This document shows positions 25,185-32,344 of a DNA stretch of 37,861 nt, piece after piece (the stretch's first letter is position 1; the number at the start of each line of letters is the position of its first letter). The translations under genes were made by a program, and so were the position numbers. The notes beneath the pieces are model-generated. The model saw only the letters and a program-made list of their open reading frames with translations. It made no database searches and was not told the DNA's origin. The DNA comes from Clostridia bacterium (GTDB lineage: Bacteria; Bacillota; Clostridia; UBA1381; UBA9506). The stretch lies in assembly GCA_017546245.1 (NCBI GenBank), contig JAFYXI010000031.1, positions 1 through 37,861 on the forward strand, written 5' to 3'.

Positions 25185-26330
25185 ATGAAATGCATTATAA
25201 ACGGTAAAGTCCTCTTAAAGGATAGAATTGCCGAAAATCTGGCAATTATTTTCGGTGAAAAAATAGAGAAAATAACCGAACTTAAAGACATAAACGTTTC
25301 TGACTACGAAGTTATTGATGCAGGCGGCAAATTTGTATCGCCCGGCTTGGTAGATATGCATATTCACGGCTATCTCGGCGAAGATGCATCTGACGGCACA
25401 GCCGAAGGAATCAAAACTATGGCAGAGGGAATCATTAAAAACGGTGTTACCGCCTGGTGCCCTACTACTATGACAGTATCTAAGGCAGAAATTGAAAAAG
25501 CCTTTGACTGCGTAAGAGAAGTTAAAAATTCGGGCGAATATTACGGCGCAAGAATTTTAGGCGTAAACAGCGAAGGTCCGTTCATTAACCCGTCTAAAAA
25601 GGGTGCTCAGGCAGAAGAGCATATTTTAAGACCTGATGCTGATTTTATTAAAAAACATTCAGATGTTGTAAAGCTCTTTACAGTTGCCCCCGAAGTTGAC
25701 GGAGCGGCAGAGTGCATAAAAAAAGTTTCTGACGAAACCGATATTTTAATCTCGATGGGACACACAAACGCTACATTTGAAGAGGCTAATGCCGGAATAG
25801 CTGAGGGTGTCCGTCATACAACACACTTATTTAATGCGATGACAGCACTTACACATCGCAGTCCCGGTGTTGTTGGCGCAGCTTTGTCTGACGACAGAGT
25901 TAGTGTTGAGCTTATTGCAGATACATTCCACATCAGCAAAGGACTTTTTAATCTTGTTGCTAAAATCAAGGGTGACAAGCTTTGCCTTATTACCGATTGT
26001 ATGAGAGCCGGAGGTATGCCTGACGGCACCTATGACTTAGGCGGTCAGGAGGTATTTAAAGAGGGTATTAAATGTCTGCTTGCAGACGGTACAATCGCAG
26101 GCAGCGTGTTAAAGCTTAACGAGGCAGTTCGTAATTTATACGAAAACTCTGACTTAGAGCTTAACGAGGCTGTAAACTGTGCATCGCTTAATCCCGCAAC
26201 GGCTTTGGGCGTTGCAGATGAAATCGGCTCTATCGAAGTTGGCAAACGCGCTGACTTTGCTGTTGCAGACGAAAAATTTAATGTAAGTATGACCATTTTA
26301 GGTGGAGAAATCAGATATAAAGGAGAATGA
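25185..26330 (+). CDS. nagA: N-acetylglucosamine-6-phosphate deacetylase
   Basis: 381-residue cytoplasmic amidohydrolase that turns GlcNAc-6-P into glucosamine-6-P and acetate. The metal and active-site residues are all in place: His59 and His61 in DMHIHGYLGEDASDG, Glu130 in GVNSEGPFI, His193 in SMGHTNATFEEA, His214 in RHTTHLFNAMT, and catalytic Asp271 in LITDCMRAGG. Length is normal. ATG follows AAGGAGG at 25170-25176. The next gene, a sugar-kinase-like protein, starts two bases after its stop codon. Whether it also acts on GalNAc-6-P cannot be judged. No nagB is in the window. Confidence 0.95.
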   Translation: MKCIINGKVLLKDRIAENLAIIFGEKIEKITELKDINVSDYEVIDAGGKFVSPGLVDMHIHGYLGEDASDGTAEGIKTMAEGIIKNGVTAWCPTTMTVSKAEIEKAFDCVREVKNSGEYYGARILGVNSEGPFINPSKKGAQAEEHILRPDADFIKKHSDVVKLFTVAPEVDGAAECIKKVSDETDILISMGHTNATFEEANAGIAEGVRHTTHLFNAMTALTHRSPGVVGAALSDDRVSVELIADTFHISKGLFNLVAKIKGDKLCLITDCMRAGGMPDGTYDLGGQEVFKEGIKCLLADGTIAGSVLKLNEAVRNLYENSDLELNEAVNCASLNPATALGVADEIGSIEVGKRADFAVADEKFNVSMTILGGEIRYKGE

Positions 26331-26332
26331 TT

Positions 26333-27700
26333 ATGATTGCAAAATTAGAACCGGAATTTAAACCTATGGTAAAGGTTATTAACGATTTTAACGCTGCTGT
26401 TAAAGCTGCTGATTCTCAGGAGGTTTGCATCTGTGTTGAACGTAATAACGGTCTTATGGCTGTGTATAAGCTCGATGTGTACAAAGAAAATACAGGTCAC
26501 GACGAAGAAAACTACGAAATCGCAGAAAGAATTATTAAAACTCTTCTGTGGGCAAAGGGTGGCTTTAAGGTATATATTGCAGGCTCTAAATACATCTACG
26601 ACCGCATCGCGGATGATTACAGAGCAGGCGGCGCAAGAGAGTTTGACTTTAACTTTATGGCAAGAGTATATGAAAAGCCGTTTGAAGTTATTTATGTTGA
26701 AAATGTAGCAGATGCACCGAAAGAAAATGATGCATCTTCACCTATCGGCCGTCATCTTGACGGTTGCCGTATCGGTTTTGACGCAGGCGGCAGTGACCGT
26801 AAGGTTTCGGCTGTTGTTGACGGCGAAACTGTGTATTCAGAAGAGGTTGTTTGGTTCCCGAAACTTGAGAGCGACCCGAAATATCATTACGAGGGTATTT
26901 TAAATGCTATGAAAACTGCGGCATCTCATATGCCGAGAGTTGATGCTATCGGTGTTTCGTCTGCCGGTGTTTACATTGACAATAAAATTATGGTTGCATC
27001 ACTTTTCTTAAAGGTATCTGACGAAGATTTCGAAAAACACGTTAAAAATATGTACTTAGATGTTGCAAAAGAAATCGGCGATGTTCCCGTAGAGGTTGCA
27101 AACGACGGTGATGTAACAGCATTAGCAGGTGCTATGAGCTTAGAAGACAACAACGTTTTAGGTGTTGCAATGGGCACAAGTGAAGCAGCAGGTTATGTTG
27201 ACAAAGACGGTAACATCACAGGCTGGCTTAATGAGCTTGCATTCGTTCCGGTTGACTTTAACAAGGGTGCTATGGTTGACGAGTGGAGCGGTGACTACGG
27301 TTGCGGCGTTAAATATTTCTCTCAGGATGCAGTTATTAAGCTTGCTCCTAAAGCAGGCATCGAGCTTGACGAAAGTCTTTCTCCTGCTGAAAAGCTCAAG
27401 GTTGTTCAGGGACTTATGGAAAAAGACGACAGCCGTGCGGCAGATATTTACGAAACAATCGGAACATATTTTGGTTACACAATCGCATACTATTCTCTGT
27501 TTTACGATATTAAACATGTACTTATTATGGGTCGTGTAACAAGCGGTAAGGGCGGTACAATTCTTTTGGCTAAGGCTAACGAAGTATTAGAAAAAGAATT
27601 TCCTGAACTGTTTAAAAAGGTTAAGCTTCATATTCCTGATGAAAAGGCAAGAAGAGTAGGTCAGTCGGTTGCGGCTGCGAGCTTGCCGAAAATAGGCTGA
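26333..27700 (+). CDS. ROK-like sugar kinase with an N-terminal extra domain
   Basis: 455 residues. The C-terminal 310 form an actin/hexokinase-fold (ASKHA) kinase: phosphate-1 loop RIGFDAGGSDRK from about residue 146, VDAIGVSSAGVYID, VEVANDGDVTALAGAM, and GVAMGTSEAAGYVD. These resemble ROK kinases, but the ROK zinc motif CxCGxxGC is absent. The first 145 residues are an added domain I do not recognise. ATG 26327 would overlap nagA, but AAAGGAG (26319-26325) is better spaced for ATG 26333. Tight coupling to nagA suggests it phosphorylates N-acetylglucosamine or a related amino sugar before deacetylation (inference). Confidence 0.78.
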   Translation: MIAKLEPEFKPMVKVINDFNAAVKAADSQEVCICVERNNGLMAVYKLDVYKENTGHDEENYEIAERIIKTLLWAKGGFKVYIAGSKYIYDRIADDYRAGGAREFDFNFMARVYEKPFEVIYVENVADAPKENDASSPIGRHLDGCRIGFDAGGSDRKVSAVVDGETVYSEEVVWFPKLESDPKYHYEGILNAMKTAASHMPRVDAIGVSSAGVYIDNKIMVASLFLKVSDEDFEKHVKNMYLDVAKEIGDVPVEVANDGDVTALAGAMSLEDNNVLGVAMGTSEAAGYVDKDGNITGWLNELAFVPVDFNKGAMVDEWSGDYGCGVKYFSQDAVIKLAPKAGIELDESLSPAEKLKVVQGLMEKDDSRAADIYETIGTYFGYTIAYYSLFYDIKHVLIMGRVTSGKGGTILLAKANEVLEKEFPELFKKVKLHIPDEKARRVGQSVAAASLPKIG

Positions 27701-27801
27701 TAAAAGTGCTGTAGTAAAATGCGCACACCACACAAGGCAAAATTGTATAATTAAGCTTTTAAATTAAACTAAGAGATTTAAAATAACATAAAATTAATGA
27801 G

Positions 27802-27832
27802 GGGATTCGTCAAAAGACGAATTCCTTTTATT
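27802..27832 (+). terminator. Terminator after the nagA-kinase operon
   Basis: Stem ATTCGTC (27805-27811) with GACGAAT (27816-27822), extended by GGG/TCC, loop AAAA, followed by TTTTATTT. It lies 100 bases past the kinase stop codon. Confidence 0.78.
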
Positions 27833-27851
27833 TATATGCCTTGTGTTTTGA

Positions 27852-27914
27852 ACAAACTTCACCTCTCGACGTACCCACGTACGCCTTCGGGTGACCCCTA
27901 CGGGTTCAGTTTGT
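27852..27914. other. Structured non-coding segment
   Basis: ACAAACT (27852-27858) pairs with AGTTTGT (27908-27914). Inside are two small hairpins: CGTAC/GTACG (27870-27883) and ACCC/GGGT (27894-27905). It is richer in GC than its surroundings and lies between two terminators, with no credible frame. Function unknown; it may be a dispersed repeat. Confidence 0.45.
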
Positions 27915-27942
27915 CCAATCTGCGCTATTTTCCTTCCAGCAC

Positions 27943-27984
27943 AATAAAGAAGGCTGTAGAAAAAATTCTACAGCCTTCTTTATT
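27943..27984. terminator. Bidirectional terminator, 19-bp perfect stem
   Basis: 27943-27961 pairs perfectly with 27966-27984 around an AAAA loop; both outer ends are AATAAAG/CTTTATT. It overlaps the stop codon of the minus-strand FAD oxidoreductase gene and would end that transcript as well as leftover transcription from nagA. Confidence 0.9.
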
Positions 27985-29767
27985 AGTTAAAATCAAATGA
28001 TATTATTGCTATTTTTTCATTATCGCCCCAACACTTTTGCGGAACTAAAATCAGCTTATCAAAGCTCTGATTAACATTAACGTGATATGAGCGTTTGCGG
28101 TTATTGGTAACATTTAAAATTTCTGTACGTTTGCCGCCTGATTCTCCGAACAGCTTAAATTCTTTACATAATGTTTTAGGCATATGCATCTGAGGACTTG
28201 CAAGCATATGATTTATGCGTGTTGAATGTCCTCTTTCGCAGACACCACCGGGAAGAGTATCGCGGTTTAAATCGCTGCAAAATACGATGTGTACGGATGA
28301 AATATTTTGCTCGCTAAAACTGTAAACTATTTCTTCGCCGCCTTTGGCTAGATAAGCATATTTACCATCAGCATTTTTGTATATAAAGTGTGCTCTGTCC
28401 TGACCGTTTCGGATTATATCATCAGAAATATTAAGTTCAGCATTTTTACATTCTGTTGAAATTTCTCTTGTTTTAGATGGCAGAAAACAGTCTTCATCTA
28501 AAAGCAACTTCTGCAATAAATCTATCTTTTCAAGATAAACACCATGCGGTGTCAGATTATATTTTGTTGCTATTGCAGCAGCTTTTCCAACCGCTTCGCC
28601 TAAAAGGGAGCAGGTTGCCATAACCCTTATGCTGCTCATAGCCATATGTGTCATACTTATGTTTCTGCCTGCAAAAAACAGATTTTCTATATTTTTAGAA
28701 TATAGTGCACGATACGGAAGCGAATAAGGTGCAGGTGTTGCTATGTCGGTATTAGGAATACCCCTGTGATAAAATCCACCGGGGAAGTGGTCATCTATCG
28801 GCCAGCCGCCGTAAGCAATTTCATCTTCAAAAACCTTGCCGTCGCTTATATCTCTTTGCGTAACCATATATTCGCCGCACATTCTGCGTGATTCTCTCTT
28901 GCCCGGTAAAAAACCTAAAAAGTCTAAATCCCACTTTTTGCTGTCAAACTTTCCTGAATTTTTTATGTAATCCCACGTTCCCGTAGCAAGAGCAACAAGT
29001 TCATCCCGCAGTTCTTCTGTATCATCAATGGTGTTTCGGTCGCCGCCAAGCTCAAGATACCAGAAGTTTTCGATTTCGTTATATAAGTCGGGATTTCTGT
29101 TTTCAAAATTCTGTTCGTTAAGTCTGGTGCTCCATTTGGGGGCAGTATATTTTATGTCATTTGTGGTTTCACGTCCACCGATAAGGCAGGACATTCCCAT
29201 CGTCATAGAATCGGCCTTTAAAAGAGAAGTATCTTCGCCAAATTCTGAGCCGGCCTCTCTGCCTGTCCTGTACTCTGCATTGCAAAGCGGAGCAAGAATG
29301 CTGTCGCCCGAGCTGTCGCAGAAATATTTTGCCTTTACCTCATAAAAGCATTGTGTAGTCATCTGATATCCGGTTACAGATGTAATTTTTGCGCTGCGGT
29401 TATGTGCTAAAGGTTTGTTTTCGGTTGCAGCATCCATACAGGTACAGTTAAGAAGCAGGGTGATATTTTTTTCGCGTTTTACAAAATCGTACAGCACCGT
29501 ATCCCATACAGCATAGCTTTTGGTAGGGTTGCGGTATAAGTTCTCTAAAGCTATTTCTTCTAAAATACCTGTTTCCCGATTGTTTTTGCCGTGTGCACCG
29601 CATATCCACATACGTATTTCAGAAGATGCATTTCCGCCCAGCACGGCACGTTCATGCATTAAAACAACACTTATTCCCTCTCTGGCGGCAGAAATTGCTG
29701 CGGTTAAACCCGACATACCTCCGCCGATGATACATAAATCACATTCTATATGCTTTGTTTTTAACAT
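27983..29767 (-). CDS. FAD-dependent oxidoreductase
   Basis: 594 residues of the FAD_oxidored type. The N-terminal dinucleotide fold is clear: CDLCIIGGGMSGLTAAISAA, VVLMHERAVLGGNASSEIRM, then CDSSGDSILAPL, and near residue 370 NLFFAGRNISMTHMAMSSIR with VMATCSLLGEAVGKAAAIA, the FAD-binding end typical of this group. A C-terminal domain of about 150 residues follows. Members often sit in sugar-use loci of Clostridia and Planctomycetes, with unknown substrates. No signal peptide. GGGGATG precedes the ATG. It is divergent from a PocR-type AraC regulator, its likely controller. Confidence 0.85.
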   Translation of the reverse strand: MLKTKHIECDLCIIGGGMSGLTAAISAAREGISVVLMHERAVLGGNASSEIRMWICGAHGKNNRETGILEEIALENLYRNPTKSYAVWDTVLYDFVKREKNITLLLNCTCMDAATENKPLAHNRSAKITSVTGYQMTTQCFYEVKAKYFCDSSGDSILAPLCNAEYRTGREAGSEFGEDTSLLKADSMTMGMSCLIGGRETTNDIKYTAPKWSTRLNEQNFENRNPDLYNEIENFWYLELGGDRNTIDDTEELRDELVALATGTWDYIKNSGKFDSKKWDLDFLGFLPGKRESRRMCGEYMVTQRDISDGKVFEDEIAYGGWPIDDHFPGGFYHRGIPNTDIATPAPYSLPYRALYSKNIENLFFAGRNISMTHMAMSSIRVMATCSLLGEAVGKAAAIATKYNLTPHGVYLEKIDLLQKLLLDEDCFLPSKTREISTECKNAELNISDDIIRNGQDRAHFIYKNADGKYAYLAKGGEEIVYSFSEQNISSVHIVFCSDLNRDTLPGGVCERGHSTRINHMLASPQMHMPKTLCKEFKLFGESGGKRTEILNVTNNRKRSYHVNVNQSFDKLILVPQKCWGDNEKIAIISFDFN

Positions 29768-29782
29768 AAAATCATCCCCATA

Positions 29783-29842
29783 TTGACAAAATTTCAGTAT
29801 GCAGTATAATTATATTATATTTTATGACGTTTTTCTATTAAA
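29783..29842. promoter_or_regulatory. Overlapping divergent promoters (FAD gene and AraC gene)
   Basis: Plus strand: TTGACA (29783-29788), 16 bases, TATAAT (29805-29810), for the AraC gene. Minus strand: TTTAAT (29842-29837), 17 bases, TATAAT (29819-29814), for the FAD gene. The -10 boxes are three bases apart, so the two promoters would compete for polymerase. Confidence 0.55.
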
Positions 29843-29885
29843 AAAGTGTAGAAAAATATAAAAAATATGCACAGGAGGCAGGGAT

Positions 29886-30689
29886 GTGGAAAAGCTTATT
29901 TTAAAAATAAATTCATATATAGGATATTTAAATAAAGAGTGCGGTCTTAACGTATCGGTTCATTTTGAACAGAATATTTTGTACCGTCTTCCGCAAAAAA
30001 TATTGCCTATGCTGCTTGAATACAATTCTCATACCAATCCGTATTGCATAGCGGTAAAAAGAACAAAGCATCACGAGTGTGTGTTATATCAGCAGAGTAT
30101 TATAAAAAGTGATGTTAAAGAAAGCTTTTTTAATATGTGCCACGCAGGAGTGTTAGAATATGTGCATCCTATATTTAAAGCAGAAAAAACAATAGGCTTT
30201 GTTGTTGTCAGCGGATACAGAAACAAGGTTTTAAATTTTAAATGTGCTAAAGCTGATTTATGGGAGAGGGCATTGTCTGCTGAAGAAATCCCCAAGGCTT
30301 TGTGCGATACGCTTATACCTCCGCTTTGTATAATGCTTGAACAGATATTTGAGCGTTATGCAAAAGAAACAGTCAATGAATTTAATCAGCTGATTCAGTT
30401 TTTAAATGAGTATCATAACAATGTTACCTTAGCAGATTTGTGTGAACATTTTGGCAGAAGTAAATCGTATATAAGCCATATGTTTAAACGTGAAAGCGGA
30501 ATGACGATTAAGGCATACTGCAATAAGTTAAAGCTTGCAGACAGCAAAAAACTGCTTTTAGAAACAGAACTCTCGATGACAGAAATTGCATTTGCCACGG
30601 GATTTAACGATGTAAGCTATTTTATACATCTTTTTAAAAAACAATTTGGAATCTCTCCGCTTAAGTATCGTAAAAACAATTTGAATTAA
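29886..30689 (+). CDS. AraC-family regulator with PocR-like sensor domain
   Basis: 267 residues. The N-terminal half matches the PocR sensor pattern with spaced cysteines: NPYCIAVKRTKHHECVLYQQ, FFNMCHAGVLEYVHPI, IGFVVVSGYRNKV. PocR domains are thought to bind small hydrocarbon or sugar-derived ligands. The C-terminal AraC domain has two HTH motifs (VTLADLCEHFGRSKSYISHM; MTEIAFATGFNDVSYFIHLF) and ends FGISPLKYRKN. GTG start at 29886 follows AGGAGGCAGG; an ATG two bases earlier is out of frame. Divergent from the FAD oxidoreductase. Confidence 0.88.
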   Translation: MEKLILKINSYIGYLNKECGLNVSVHFEQNILYRLPQKILPMLLEYNSHTNPYCIAVKRTKHHECVLYQQSIIKSDVKESFFNMCHAGVLEYVHPIFKAEKTIGFVVVSGYRNKVLNFKCAKADLWERALSAEEIPKALCDTLIPPLCIMLEQIFERYAKETVNEFNQLIQFLNEYHNNVTLADLCEHFGRSKSYISHMFKRESGMTIKAYCNKLKLADSKKLLLETELSMTEIAFATGFNDVSYFIHLFKKQFGISPLKYRKNNLN

Positions 30690-30700
30690 ACGTGTGTTTG

Positions 30701-30729
30701 TTGACAGATTTTTTTTCTTTTGATAAAAT
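30701..30729 (+). promoter_or_regulatory. Promoter for the transporter-SDR pair
   Basis: TTGACA (30701-30706), 17 bases, TAAAAT (30724-30729), 47 bases before the GTG start. It begins 12 bases past the AraC stop codon; no terminator separates them. Confidence 0.75.
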
Positions 30730-30775
30730 ACTAAAAGATATAAAACCTAAATTTGAGAAAATAAGGTGAAAAAGA

Positions 30776-31516
30776 GTGCGAAAAATAAAAGAATATATAA
30801 AAAAAGAGCGAAAAGAAACATCGCTGTTAATAATGTGCATTCCTGCACCTGTTGTTACTTTGTTTGTTGTCAGCGTTATATCTATGAATCTTCTGGCAAA
30901 TAAAACCTTGCTTCAGTTAAGCTGGATAGCATTAGACGGCGGAATATTAATATCGTGGCTTTCGTTTATGTGTATGGATATTATTACAAAGCATTTCGGA
31001 CCTAAAGCATCAAACAAAATATCAGTGCTTGCGGCGATGATAAACCTGCTAACCTGCCTTATATTTTTTGTTGCAAGCATTATTCCATCAAATGCGAATG
31101 ATTACAGTGCGTTTGACGGAATTTTTGGCGGCACCTGGTTTATATTGCTCGGCAGTACGATTGCCTTTTTAGTCTCGGCGGCTATAAATAATATGCTTAA
31201 CTGGTCAATAGGCAAAGCCTTTAAAAATCCTGACGGCAAGCTTGCTTATGCAATGCAGAGCTACATATCTACCTTTATTGGTCAGTTCTGCGATAATTTT
31301 ATTTTTTCGGTTATCGTTTTCGCAGGTTTCGCCCCTGTATTCTGGGACGGTTTCCGTTGGACAGTTTTGCAATGTGCAATGTGCGCACTTACCGGGGCAG
31401 CAGCAGAGCTTATAATGGAAATTATATTCTCGCCAATAGGTTATCGCATTGTTAAAGGCTGGAAAGAAAGACAGGTGGGAAAAGAATATCTTCAATATAT
31501 ATCTGAAAGCAGGTGA
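30776..31516 (+). CDS. VUT/YhhQ-family membrane transporter
   Basis: 246-residue membrane protein with about six spans, resembling the vitamin-uptake/queuosine-precursor transporter (YhhQ) family. Support: FMCMDIITKHFGPKASNKIS, which matches the family D-x-x-x-x-x-F-G-x-K-x-A loop, and YISTFIGQFCDNFIFSVIVFAG near the fifth span. Known members import queuosine precursors such as preQ0 or preQ1; specificity here is not established. A charged N-terminal stretch RKIKEYIKKERKE precedes span one. GTG at 30776 follows AAGGTG. The SDR gene starts six bases after the stop codon. Confidence 0.75.
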   Translation: MRKIKEYIKKERKETSLLIMCIPAPVVTLFVVSVISMNLLANKTLLQLSWIALDGGILISWLSFMCMDIITKHFGPKASNKISVLAAMINLLTCLIFFVASIIPSNANDYSAFDGIFGGTWFILLGSTIAFLVSAAINNMLNWSIGKAFKNPDGKLAYAMQSYISTFIGQFCDNFIFSVIVFAGFAPVFWDGFRWTVLQCAMCALTGAAAELIMEIIFSPIGYRIVKGWKERQVGKEYLQYISESR

Positions 31517-31522
31517 GCTCGT

Positions 31523-32179
31523 ATGGTTGTTTTAATTACAGGAACATCTCAGGGAATAGGCAAGGCAATAGCAGAGAAGTTTTTAAAAGAAAATAACAAG
31601 GTAATAGGAATAGACAAAGAAAAGGCAAGTATTAAAAATTCTGAGTACACTCATTATGTGTGCGATGTGCGTGATTATAATAATCTTCCTGAACTAGACG
31701 AAGTTAATATTTTAATCAACAATGCAGGTACGCAAAACGAAGAGGATATTGACGTAAACCTTAAGGCACTCATTCATATTACAGAAAAATACGGTGTTCA
31801 GAATAAAATTAAATCCATATTAAATATAGGCTCGGCAAGCGGACATACGGGTTCGGAATTTCCTGAATACTGCGCAAGCAAGGGCGGAGTTATGGCATAC
31901 ACAAAAAATGTTGCAATCCGTGTTGCTCCGTTTGGCGCAACCTGTAACAGCTTAGACCCCGGCGGAGTTATAACACCGCTTAACGACTGTGTTATAAATG
32001 ACGAAAGCTTGTGGAATCAGATTATGGAAGAAACACCGCTTAAAAGATGGGCAACTTGCGAAGAAATTGCCGATTGGGCATATTTTCTTACTGCGGTAAA
32101 CAGTTTTTGTACAGGTCAGAACATACTTGTTGATGGAGGAGAAGCAATTAATTATAAATTCGTTTGGAAAGAAGATTAA
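31523..32179 (+). CDS. Short-chain dehydrogenase/reductase (SDR)
   Basis: 218-residue NAD(P)-dependent oxidoreductase. Cofactor motif TGTSQGIG (6-13), NNAG (66-69), Ser in NIGSASGHTG (103-110) and the catalytic YCASK (Tyr116, Lys120). The end, FCTGQNILVDGGEAIN, is typical of classical SDRs; total length is about 30 residues shorter than usual, with a reduced segment after the NNAG motif. Substrate unknown. Overlaps in operon with the transporter upstream. A repeat element begins at the base after its stop codon. Confidence 0.9.
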   Translation: MVVLITGTSQGIGKAIAEKFLKENNKVIGIDKEKASIKNSEYTHYVCDVRDYNNLPELDEVNILINNAGTQNEEDIDVNLKALIHITEKYGVQNKIKSILNIGSASGHTGSEFPEYCASKGGVMAYTKNVAIRVAPFGATCNSLDPGGVITPLNDCVINDESLWNQIMEETPLKRWATCEEIADWAYFLTAVNSFCTGQNILVDGGEAINYKFVWKED

Positions 32180-32338
32180 AAAAAGGGACTGTCTCAATAA
32201 TCAATTTTTATAAATATTTATGCACGAAATATTGTAGGGAACGCATTAATGCGTTCCGCGGAATGGATAAATCCATTCCCTACAACCAAACATTGCATAA
32301 TTATTCGCTATATATGATTATTGAGACAGCCCCTTTTT
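32180..32338. mobile_element. MITE-like inverted-repeat element
   Basis: 159 bases bounded by 24-base terminal inverted repeats (32180-32203 and 32315-32338, one mismatch) that read AAAAAGGG...CTGTCTCAATAATCA inward from the left. The core holds a second inverted pair, TGTAGGG (32233-32239) and CCCTACA (32278-32284), enclosing two perfect hairpins (32238-32257 and 32260-32279). No transposase or credible frame. Ends of this kind resemble insertion-sequence-derived MITEs common in Clostridia. It fills the gap between two convergent genes and may serve as their terminator; a target duplication cannot be assigned because the flanks are A/T runs. Confidence 0.75.
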
Positions 32339-32344
32339 ATTTTA

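Noticed and set aside
27158-27517. Overlapping 119- and 125-residue frames within the kinase gene
   Set aside because: Both are alternative frames of the ROK-like kinase gene and lack start signals.
27797-28000. 67-residue open frame on the plus strand
   Set aside because: It runs through two terminators and the folded segment between nagA's operon and the FAD gene; composition is not protein-like.
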